A DNA stretch of 64,000 bases. Origin: Phymatolithon calcareum. Lineage: Eukaryota > Rhodophyta > Florideophyceae > Hapalidiales. The stretch lies in contig OZ345378.1 in assembly GCA_977006965.1 (NCBI GenBank), positions 2,199,694 through 2,263,693 on the forward strand, given 5' to 3'. Both the position numbers and the translations under genes were made by a program. The notes under the pieces were generated by a model. That model saw nothing but the letters and a program-made list of their open reading frames with translations, did not search any database and was not told where the DNA came from. Of the stretch, positions 51,875 to 62,243 are shown piece by piece (positions within the stretch are counted from its first letter, which is position 1; every line of letters starts with the position of its first letter).

Positions 51875-53518
51875 ATGTCAACCGGTACCGAGCTTGGACT
51901 TTCGGTACCAACAAGAACTCAGAACGTTTTGTCCACAAGCCTCGACTATCCCACGCTCCGGACGGTCAACGAGACGACGGTCCGCATTTTTTTGCAAAAG
52001 TACGATCAGTACGCAAATGAAGTGCAAGCCCGACATGAACAATTGTTGTCTACGGAAGATGCATAAGCAACTCTTGAGCCCGTTCGACCTGTAGCCCTTA
52101 AGTTTTGTGTGGATGTACAGTGGCTTCGCTCGGCTTTAGCCTTGAAAAGGATCAAGGATGAAAATGGAAAACCCGTCAAGAAGTATGAAGATCTTACGGA
52201 CGATATTCTACGAAATTTCTTAGACAAGAAGGCGAAAGCGAGAAAAGATACTGTCACTATCTCGGCTCTGGATGAAATAGTGGCTAAGTCTCTTCGGATG
52301 GACATGCGCGACAAGAGTGCAATGTCCAGAATGGAAGCCCTTTTTATCTCATATCACAGCTTGCTGGAGAAGCACGGCTTGCTTTGGGTCCTTGATGATG
52401 CTCAAAAGGTTGCAGTTCGACATGTGTTGTCCAAAATACGTCCAAACAGCCTGAAAAATCGGCTGGAAATTGACCTTAAACTGGCGCACGTCAACTTGAA
52501 AAACTACTTTGAGAAATTCTTCGACCACTGCCTCAAACTCTCGGAGGCATTGGAATTGCTGGACGACAGCAATCCAGATTCTCGTGCATCTACATGCACC
52601 ACTTCAAACGGCAAAAACTACAAGAGTTCTATCAAAAGCGAGAAATCAACCACCGAAAGACCTCCGACTATGGAAAAAGAACTGGAAACATCTAAGGAAA
52701 CTAAACCGAAACCATTCTGCCCTCACCCGGTATGTCGACCAGAACGAAAACGTCATTACATAGACAAATGCGCGGAATGCAGCTGTGATGCGGATGGCCA
52801 GAAGCTTTACGATATTCTCAAGGACGAGAGAGCATCTCCGGCCCCAGCTAAAAACACGAGGAGCCAGGCCAAAAAATCCAGCGATACCGACCAAAAACCG
52901 ACCACTGCACGTCTCACAGATCAAGACGAAGACGACTCCGCAGCGATTAACGCCGTGCTTGTTGACGACGAAACGAGTCTCACTACAATTGCACGCTGTG
53001 ACGATGGTTCAGATGATTCTATCGTGTGTCCAACCTTGGCGGAAAAGGCAGTTTTGCGTAGAATTGGTCGAATGAAGGCTATTACTCCAGTGAAAATCAA
53101 CGTAGCGTTAGCTCGCTCCGACAATTCCGAGTCTCAATTTTCATTCTCAAGAAAATGGACAGTACCTCAAACGATTTTGCAGCTCAGCGCCGGCAGTCTG
53201 GCAATGAAAAAGGTTTCATTTTTGGTTGCAGATGACCATATTACTTGCGAACCGCTCATTATCGGAAACCCTGTCCTTAAACACCTAAAAGTGGACACGA
53301 AGACGTTACTCGAAACAAATAGACCTGCATTGGACGGCACAGATTGCGCTACAGTCGGAAACCCAACTGAAAACTCCGGCGGGTTTGTAAGTCGACTCAT
53401 GTCACAACGCAATCATAGCGGCGAATCAAATGAAAACCGTGGAAACCGACCGCGCGTGGACTACAAGAATGCCAGAAACGAAGCAGATCTTTTTCCTGAT
53501 CCCGCCTTGCTGAAATAA
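51875..53518 (+). pseudogene. gag: Gypsy Gag and protease-like region with an in-frame stop
   Basis: The frame starts at ATG 51875 (MSTGTELGLSVPTRTQNVL), meets TAA at 52064-52066, and continues in the same frame to TAA at 53516-53518. The helical capsid-like part is followed by a zinc-knuckle-like C-x4-C-x6-H-x4-C (CPHPVCRPERKRHYIDKC). A retropepsin-like segment follows, in which the family's C-terminal strand is visible (VSFLVADDHITCEPLIIGNP, then VLKHL). The catalytic DTG/DSG is not seen; LARSDNSE stands near its place. The protease is thus probably inactive. Confidence 0.7.
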
Positions 53519-55271
53519 ACCAATGAAAGTCCGGAAAAGGAAGATGAGGTTGATACAGCAATGACCAATATGCTCAAAGCGGCGCAGCAAAGCGGCCTCT
53601 CAAATGAATTTTCCTCAACTTCGGAGAAACTCATGTGGGATCATAAGGACAGCTTTCAAATGGGAATGTCGCCCGGACCGCCGTCAAAGCTCGCACCGTT
53701 GGTAATTGAGCTGACCACAGATGCCAGACCAACCAATGTACGTCTCCGAAATTACTCCCAATCGCAGCGAGAATTCTTGGAGAAGTTTAGCGGACAATTG
53801 TGCCGAAATGACATGGCATACCCAAATCCAACTGCTCGATGGGCGTCAGCGCCGGTACTGGTTCCGAAACCAGCTCCGGACTTGTGGCGATTCACGGTAG
53901 ACATGCGCCCAGTTAATAAGTACACGGAAAAACGCACCTATCCAATGCCGATAATGGAACAAGAGTTCCATAAATTGGGAAAATCAAAATGCTACGCTAA
54001 CTTCGACTTTCACATGCGTACTGGCGACTATCACTCGCGGAGGAGAGCCAAGAGTGCCAATCTTTTATCACGCCGGATGGAGTGTTCACCCCAAAACGAG
54101 TAATACATGGAACGACTAATGCAGTGGCACATCTGCAGTCATCATTAACCCAAGTCATGTCGGAAGAACTTCGAAAAAATATATTATCCTGGTTGGATGA
54201 CATCCTCATCCATGCAGAAACGCCAAAAGAGCTGATACGAACAATTGAGATGTTCCTCAAATTGTGTGCGGAATACAAACTCAAACTACACCCCAAAAAG
54301 TGCAAGCTATTCGAGACTCTTATTCGTTGGTGTGGACGACTGATTTCTTCCCGTGGAATACGATTTGACTCGCGTCACCTTGACGGATTGGTGAGCATGA
54401 AGCACCCTACCACCGGAGCTCACTTGCAACAATTCCTCTGTGCCATGAATTGGATGCGCACAGGAATCCCAAACTTTTCCGAAATCACCACCCCGTTGCA
54501 TGAATTCCTCGAAGCCGTCTATGATACAACCGGGAAACGGACTCGTAAAGCCGCCGCATGGGTGTCGCTCGATACCCTGGGATGGACCGATGAACACGCG
54601 AAGGCTTTTGAAAATTGTAAAGCTGCGCTTGTCAACCAGTGTACATTGAGTCATCGTGATGTAACTAAACGCCTTTGCGTATACACTGACGCAAGTGACA
54701 AGATCTGGTCGGGAATACTAACCCAAGTTCCACATTCCGACCTCTCGCTTCCACATGAAGAGCAGAGGCACGAGCCACTTGCTTTCCTTTCCGGACGATT
54801 CAATTCCACACAACTGGGATGGGCAATATTGGAGAAGGAGGCATATGCTGTCATGGCGACGTGTTCAAAAATGCACTGGCTATTGGCCACTCCAGAAGGT
54901 TTTGTGCTATACACCTACCACAGAAACCTCATTTTTATTTTCGATCCGCTGAGTGTTTTGCCGGACCTGTCAGTGTCTTCTGTCAGGAAAATTCTGAGGT
55001 GGGCAGTCCATCTCTCATGGTATAACTATGTGTGTTTCCATATTTCGGGGACCGATAATGTTTGCGCCGACCTATTGGGAAGATGGAGCGCTGCTCCAAC
55101 AGTTCGACGGCTAATTTGCATCCCAACCTTACCATCAACGGGAGATGGGAACTTCATCTGGCCGTCACGCGACGAAGTTCTGTCCGTTCAGCTGCAGACG
55201 AGTCCGCGCGCCCCGAGAATTACGTTTTGCACAAAGGTCTTATGTGCACCGATAGGAAAGCCGTCTGGATC
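53519..55271 (+). pseudogene. pol: Gypsy Pol: reverse transcriptase and RNase H, frameshifted
   Basis: It follows the gag frame directly after a TAA (53516-53518) in the same phase. RT starts with DLWRFTVDMRPVNKYTEKR and YPMPIMEQEF. A frame change near 54013-54018 is needed to continue with LAEESQECQSFITPDGVFTP and KRVIHGTTNAVAHLQ. The polymerase centre reads WLDD instead of YxDD. RNase H shows VYTDASDKIWSGIL and FLSGRFNSTQLGWAILEKEA. No integrase follows; the frame runs into the subtelomeric sequence at 55272. Confidence 0.82.
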
Positions 55272-58096
55272 CCTAGGTATATTCTTTCGTGACTTCTGGG
55301 TCCAAATGCGCCACTTACTCAAACAATCGACAAAATCCTATTTTGACCATTTAAAACTGTTACTTCTGGGTCCGCGTTTTTGGCCTCTACAGGGCACCCC
55401 CTCCAAATGGCCTCTGTGCGCGGACCCAGAAGTAACAACCTGCGAAAACAGGCTGGAAACGCGGACCCAGAAGTAACAAACCTCCTCAGCGTCTCCCAAT
55501 GGCAACCAAACGCCATAACCACTGTCCCATCATCTTTACCATCCTACTCCACATGTTTTCCGGTCATCATCGTCATGTTTGTGTCCCGCGTCCTCCCTCC
55601 CGAGAGGGAGACTACCTTGACAAAAATTTCAAACGCTCTCAAATCGACTCAGACCAGTCCACATACTCTCCAAACACCTTCCCCAACATCAAGAACGTCT
55701 TTTGAACTCATCTCCGTCATGTCGGTGTCCCGCGTCTTCTTCGCCAGCGAGGTGACTACCTTGACCAAAATTTCAAACGCTCTCAAATCGACTCAGACCA
55801 GTCCACATACTCTCCCAACACCTTCCCCAACATCAAGAACGTCTTTTGAACTCATCTCCGTCATGTCGGTGTCCCGCGTCTTCTTCGCCAGCGAGGTGAC
55901 TACCTTGACAAAAATTTCAAACGCTCTCAAATCGAATCAGACCAGTCCACATACTCTCCCAACACCTTCCCCAACATCAAGAACGTCTTTTGAACTCATC
56001 TCCGTCATGTCGGTGTCCCGCGTCTTCTTCGCCAGCGAGGTGACTACCTTGACCAAAATTTCAAACGCTCTCAAATCGACTCAGACCAGTCCACATACTC
56101 TCCCAACACCTTCCCCAACCTCTAAAACATGTTACAACGTCATCTCCGTCATGTCGGAGTCCCGCGTCTTCTTCGCCAGCGAGGTGACTACCTTGACCAA
56201 AATTTCAAACGCTCTCAAATCGACTCAGACCAGTCCACATACTCTCCCAACACCTTCCCCAACCTCTAAAACATGTTACAACGTCATCCCCGTCATGTCG
56301 GTGTCCCGCGTCTTCTTCGCCAGCGAGGTGACTACCTTGACCAAAATTTCAAACGCTCTCAAATCGACTCAGACCAGTCCACATACTCTTCCAACACCTT
56401 CCCCAACCTCTAAAACATGTTACAACGTCATCCCCGTCATGTCGGTGTCCCGCGTCTTCTTCGCCAGCGAGGTGACTACCTTGACCAAAATTTCAAACGC
56501 TCTCAAATCGACTCAGACCAGTCCACATACTCTCCCAACACCTTCCCCAACATCAAGAACGTCTTTTGGACTCATCTCCGTCATGTCGGTGTCCCGCGTC
56601 TTCTTCGCCAGCGAGGTGACTACCTTGACCAAAATTTCAAACGCTCTCAAATCGACTCAGACCAGTCCACATACTCTCCCAACACCTTCCCCAACCTCTA
56701 AAACATGTTACAACGTCATCCCCGTCATGTCGGTGTCCCGCGTCTTCTTCGCCAGCGAGGTGACTACCTTGACCAAAATTTCAAACGCTCTCAAATCGAC
56801 TCAGACCAGTCCACATACTCTCCCAACACCTTCCCCAACATCAAGAACGTCTTTTGGACTCATCTCCGTCATGTCGGTGTCCCGCGTCTTCTTCGCCAGC
56901 GAGGTGACTACCTTGACCAAAATTTCAAACGCTCTCAAATCGACTCAGACCAGTCCACATACTCTCCCAACACCTTCCCCAACCTCTAAAACATGTTACA
57001 ACGTCATCCCCGTCATGTCGGTGTCCCGCGTCTTCTTCGCCAGCGAGGTGACTACCTTGACCAAAATTTCAAACGCTCTCAAATCGACTCAGACCAGTCC
57101 ACATACTCTTCCAACACCTTCCCCAACCTCTAAAACATGTTACAACGTCATCCCCGTCATGTCGGTGTCCCGCGTCTTCTTCGCCAGCGAGGTGACTACC
57201 TTGACCAAAATTTCAAACGCTCTCAAATCGACTCAGACCAGTCCACATACTCTCCCAACACCTTCCCCAACATCAAGAACGTCTTTTGGACTCATCTCCG
57301 TCATGTCGGTGTCCCGCGTCTTCTTCGCCAGCGAGGTGACTACCTTGACCAAAATTTCAAACGCTCTCAAATCGACTCAGACCAGTCCACATACTCTCCC
57401 AACACCTTCCCCAACCTCTAAAACATGTTACAACGTCATCCCCGTCATGTCGGTGTCCCGCGTCTTCTTCGCCAGCGAGGTGACTACCTTGACCAAAATT
57501 TCAAACGCTCTCAAATCGACTCAGACCAGTCCACATACTCTCCCAACACCTTCCCCAACATCAAGAACGTCTTTTGGACTCATCTCCGTCATGTCGGTGT
57601 CCCGCGTCTTCTTCGCCAGCGAGGTGACTACCTTGACCAAAATTTCAAACGCTCTCAAATCGACTCAGACCAGTCCACATACTCTCCCAACACCTTCCGC
57701 AACCTCTAAAACATGTTACAACGTCATCCCCGTCATGTTGGTGTCCCGCGTCTTCTTCGCCAGCGAGGTGACTACCTTGACCAAAATTTCAAACTCTCTC
57801 AAATCGACTCAGACCAGTCCACATACTCTCCCAACATCTTCTCCACCCTTAACAACCTGTTCAGAGCTTATCTTCGCCATGTACATTTCGTCTGCCGTCT
57901 TTGTGCATGGATTGTGGAATCATAGACGACCTTGACGACACTGTATTTGTTGTATTCACCATGATCTCTTACTGCACGTCCCATTCTGAGTCCAGATTCG
58001 GGCTCACCGTCGAATTTCACTTCGGAATAGTCCCACCGTATCCCTTTTTCACTCCCACTCCACCTCCACCTTCAAGTCCGTCAAACTCTTGTATAT
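55272..58096 (+). repeat. Subtelomeric block 1 (16 units)
   Basis: Leader, 16 units of 144 bp, tail. The units are of two kinds that differ in about 30 bases: type A (ACATCAAGAACGTCTTTTG) and type B (ACCTCTAAAACATGTTACAA). They partly alternate, making a 288-bp higher-order dimer. Its left edge abuts the broken gypsy element. Confidence 0.93.
55289..55477 (+). promoter_or_regulatory. Block leader with inverted repeat of GTTACTTCTGGGTCCGCG
   Basis: GTTACTTCTGGGTCCGCG at 55359-55376 and its exact reverse complement at 55419-55436 form an 18-bp-arm inverted repeat around 42 bp. A second reverse copy lies at 55460-55477 and a related forward half GTGACTTCTGGGTCC at 55289-55303. The same arrangement recurs in every block (left arm at 58184, 59137, 61098 and 61907). 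It is the only non-tandem conserved structure of the array. Confidence 0.85.
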
Positions 58097-59049
58097 CCTA
58101 GGTATATTCTTTCGTGACTTCTGGGTCCAAATGTGCCACTTACTCAAACAATCGACAAAATCCTATTTTGACCATTTAAAACTGTTACTTCTGGGTCCGC
58201 GTTTTTGGCCTCTACAGGGCACCCCCTCCAAATGGCCTCTGTGCGCGGACCCAGAAGTAACAACCTGCGAAAACAGGCTGGAAACGCGGACCCAGAAGTA
58301 ACAAACCTCCTCAGCGTCTTCCAATGGCAACCAAACGCCATAACCACTGTCCCATCATCTTTACCATCCTACTCCACATGTTTTCCGGTCATCATCGTCA
58401 TGTTTGTGTCCCGCGTCCTCCCTCCCGAGAGGGAGACTACCTTGACCAAAATTTCAAACGCTCTCAAATCGACTCAGACCAGTCCACATACTCTCCCAAC
58501 ACCTTCCCCAACATCAAGAACGTCTTTTGGACTCATCTCCGTCATGTCGGTGTCCCGCGTCTTCTTCGCCAGCGAGGTGACTACCTTGACCAAAATTTCA
58601 AACGCTCTCAAATCGACTCAGACCAGTCCACATACTCTCCCAACACCTTCCCCAACCTCTAAAACATGTTACAACGTCATCCCCGTCATGTCGGTGTCCC
58701 GCGTCTTCTTCGCCAGCGAGGTGACTACCTTGACCAAAATTTCAAACTCTCTCAAATCGACTCAGACCAGTCCACATACTCTCTCAACACCTTCTCCACC
58801 CTTAACAACCTGTTCAGAGCTTATCTTCGCCATGTACATTTCGTCTGCCGTCTTTGTGCATGGATTGTGGAGTCATAGACGACCTTGACGACACTTTATT
58901 TGTTGTATACACCATGATCTCTTACTGCACGTCCCATTCTGAGTCGAGATTCGGGCTCAGCGTCGAATTTCACTTCGGAATAGTCCCACCGTATCCCTTT
59001 TTCACTCCCACTCCACCTCCACCTTCAAGTCCGTCAAACTCTTGTATAT
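58097..59049 (+). repeat. Subtelomeric block 2 (3 units)
   Basis: Leader, three 144-bp units and tail; 144 bp longer than the shortest block. Confidence 0.93.
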
Positions 59050-61010
59050 CCTAGGTATATTCTTTCGTGACTTCTGGGTCCAAATGTGCCACTTACTCAA
59101 ACAATCGACAAAATCCTATTTTGACCATTTAAAACTGTTACTTCTGGGTCCGCGTTTTTGGCCTCTACAGGGCACCCCCTCCAAATGGCCTCTGTGCGCG
59201 GACCCAGAAGTAACAACCTGCGAAAACAGGCTGGAAACGCGGACCCAGAAGTAACAAACCTCCTCAGCGTCTCCCAATGGCAACCAAACGCCATAACCAC
59301 TGTCCCATCATCTTTACCATCCTACTCCACATGTTTTCCGGTCATCATCGTCATGTTTGTGTCCCGCGTCCTCCCTCCCGAGAGGGAGACTACCTTGACA
59401 AAAATTTCAAACGCTCTCAAATCGACTCAGACCAGTCCACATACTCTCCAAACACCTTCCCCAACATCAAGAACGTCTTTTGGACTCATCTCCGTCATGT
59501 CGGTGTCCCGCGTCTTCTTCGCCAGCGAGGTGACTACCTTGACCAAAATTTCAAACGCTCTCAAATCGACTCAGACCAGTCCACATACTCTCCCAACACC
59601 TTCCCCAACATCAAGAACGTCTTTTGAACTCATCTCCGTCATGTCGGTGTCCCGCGTCTTCTTCGCCAGCGAGGTGACTACCTTGACAAAAATTTCAAAC
59701 GCTCTCAAATCGAATCAGACCAGTCCACATACTCTCCCAACACCTTCCCCAACATCAAGAACGTCTTTTGGACTCATCTCCGTCATGTCGGTGTCCCGCG
59801 TCTTCTTCGCCAGCGAGGTGACTACCTTGACCAAAATTTCAAACGCTCTCAAATCGACTCAGACCAGTCCACATACTCTCCCAACACCTTCCCCAACCTC
59901 TAAAACATGTTACAACGTCATCCCCGTCATGTCGGTGTCCCGCGTCTTCTTCGCCAGCGAGGTGACTACCTTGACCAAAATTTCAAACGCTCTCAAATCG
60001 ACTCAGACCAGTCCACATACTCTCCCAACACCTTCCGCAACCTCTAAAACATGTTACAACGTCATCCCCGTCATGTCGGTGCCCCGCGTCTTCTTCGCCA
60101 GCGAGGTGACTACCTTGACCAAAATTTCAAACGCTCTCAAATCGACTCAGACCAGTCCACATACTCTCCCAACACCTTCCCCAACATCAAGAACGTCTTT
60201 TGGACTCATCTCCGTCATGTCGGTGTCCCGCGTCTTCTTCGCCAGCGAGGTGACTACCTTGACCAAAATTTCAAACGCTCTCAAATCGACTCAGACCAGT
60301 CCACATACTCTCCCAACACCTTCCCCAACATCAAGAACGTCTTTTGGACTCATCTCCGTCATGTCGGTGTCCCGCGTCTTCTTCGCCAGCGAGGTGACTA
60401 CCTTGACCAAAATTTCAAACGCTCTCAAATCGACTCAGACCAGTCCACATACTCTCCCAACACCTTCCCCAACATCAAGAACGTCTTTTGGACTCATCTC
60501 CGTCATGTCGGTGTCCCGCGTCTTCTTCGCCAGCGAGGTGACTACCTTGACCAAAATTTCAAACGCTCTCAAATCGACTCAGACCAGTCCACATACTCTC
60601 CCAACACCTTCCGCAACCTCTAAAACATGTTACAACGTCATCCCCGTCATGTTGGTGTCCCGCGTCTTCTTCGCCAGCGAGGTGACTACCTTGACCAAAA
60701 TTTCAAACTCTCTCAAATCGACTCAGACCAGTCCACATACTCTCCCAACATCTTCTCCACCCTTAACAACCTGTTCAGAGCTTATCTTCGCCATGTACAT
60801 TTCGTCTGCCGTCTTTGTGCATGGATTGTGGAATCATAGACGACCTTGACGACACTGTATTTGTTGTATTCACCATGATCTCTTACTGCACGTCCCATTC
60901 TGAGTCCAGATTCGGGCTCACCGTCGAATTTCACTTCGGAATAGTCCCACCGTATCCCTTTTTCACTCCCACTCCACCTCCACCTTCAAGTCCGTCAAAC
61001 TCTTGTATAT
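59050..61010 (+). repeat. Subtelomeric block 3 (10 units)
   Basis: Leader, ten 144-bp units and tail. Its first units share private variants with block 1 (single-base TTGACAAAAA, CTCTCCAAACACC, and CGAATCAGACC), suggesting a common ancestor of these two blocks. Confidence 0.93.
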
Positions 61011-61819
61011 CCTAGGTATATTCTTTCGTGACTTCTGGGTCCAAATGTGCCACTTACTCAAACAATCGACAAAATCCTATTTTGACCATTTAAAACTGTT
61101 ACTTCTGGGTCCGCGTTTTTGGCCTCTACAGGGCACCCCCTCCAAATGGCCTCTGTGCGCGGACCCAGAAGTAACAACCTGCGAAAACAGGCTGGAAACG
61201 CGGACCCAGAAGTAACAAACCTCCTCAGCGTCTTCCAATGGCAACCAAACGCCATAACCACTGTCCCATCATCTTTACCATCCTACTCCACATGTTTTCC
61301 GGTCATCATCGTCATGTTTGTGTCCCGCGTCCTCCCTCCCGAGAGGGAGACTACCTTGACCAAAATTTCAAACGCTCTCAAATCGACTCAGACCAGTCCA
61401 CATACTCTCCCAACACCTTCCCCAACATCAAGAACGTCTTTTGGACTCATCTCCGTCATGTCGGTGTCCCGCGTCTTCTTCGCCAGCGAGGTGACTACCT
61501 TGACCAAAATTTCAAACGCTCTCAAATCGACTCAGACCAGTCCACATACTCTCCCAACATCTTCTCCACCCTTAACAACCTGTTCAGAGCTTATCTTCGC
61601 CATGTACATTTCGTCTGCCGTCTTTGTGCATGGATTGTGGAATCATAGACGACCTTGACGACACTGTATTTGTTGTATTCACCATGATCTCTTACTGCAC
61701 GTCCCATTCTGAGTCCAGATTCGGGCTCACCGTCGAATTTCACTTCGGAATAGTCCCACCGTATCCCTTTTTCACTCCCACTCCACCTCCACCTTCAAGT
61801 CCGTCAAACTCTTGTATAT
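61011..61819 (+). repeat. Subtelomeric block 4 (2 units)
   Basis: The minimal block, 809 bp, with leader, first and last unit only, and tail. Confidence 0.93.
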
Positions 61820-62243
61820 CCTAGGTATATTCTTTCGTGACTTCTGGGTCCAAATGTGCCACTTACTCAAACAATCGACAAAATCCTATTTTGACCATTT
61901 AAAACTGTTACTTCTGGGTCCGCGTTTTTGGCCTCTACAGGGCACCCCCTCCAAATGGCCTCTGTGCGCGGACCCAGAAGTAACAACCTGCGAAAACAGG
62001 CTGGAAACGCGGACCCAGAAGTAACAAACCTCCTCAGCGTCTTCCAATGGCAACCAAACGCCATAACCACTGTCCCATCATCTTTACCATCCTACTCCAC
62101 ATGTTTTCCGGTCATCATCGTCATGTTTGTGTCCCGCGTCCTCCCTCCCGAGAGGGAGACTACCTTGACAAAAATTTCAAACGCTCTCAAATCGACTCAG
62201 ACCAGTCCACATACTCTCCCAACACCTTCCCCAACATCAAGAA
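61820..62243 (+). repeat. Subtelomeric block 5, truncated by telomere
   Basis: Leader and part of the first unit. It is identical in layout to the other blocks up to CAAGAA, then telomere repeats begin. The same point in block 1 is 55695, where the unit continues CGTCTTTTG. Confidence 0.93.

Larger units (their letters stand above)
51875..55271 (+). mobile_element. Decayed, 3'-truncated Ty3/gypsy LTR retrotransposon
   Basis: Order of parts: Gag-like region, zinc knuckle, retropepsin-like region, reverse transcriptase, RNase H. Integrase and the 3' LTR are missing because the sequence switches to subtelomeric repeat at 55272. Two in-frame TAA codons and one frameshift interrupt it. The order PR-RT-RH and the RT sequence place it in the Ty3/gypsy group (Metaviridae). 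Confidence 0.85.
55272..62243 (+). repeat. Subtelomeric array of five head-to-tail modular blocks
   Basis: Blocks begin at CCTAGGTATATTC: 55272, 58097, 59050, 61011 and 61820. Lengths are 2825, 953, 1961, 809 and 424 (truncated) bp. Each block is a leader, n units of 144 bp, and, except in the truncated last block, a tail ending in CTTGTATAT. The length differences are exactly 14, 1 and 8 times 144, giving 16, 3, 10 and 2 units; the fifth block is cut within its first unit. Leader and tail copies are nearly identical, so the array has been amplified or homogenised recently. Confidence 0.95.
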
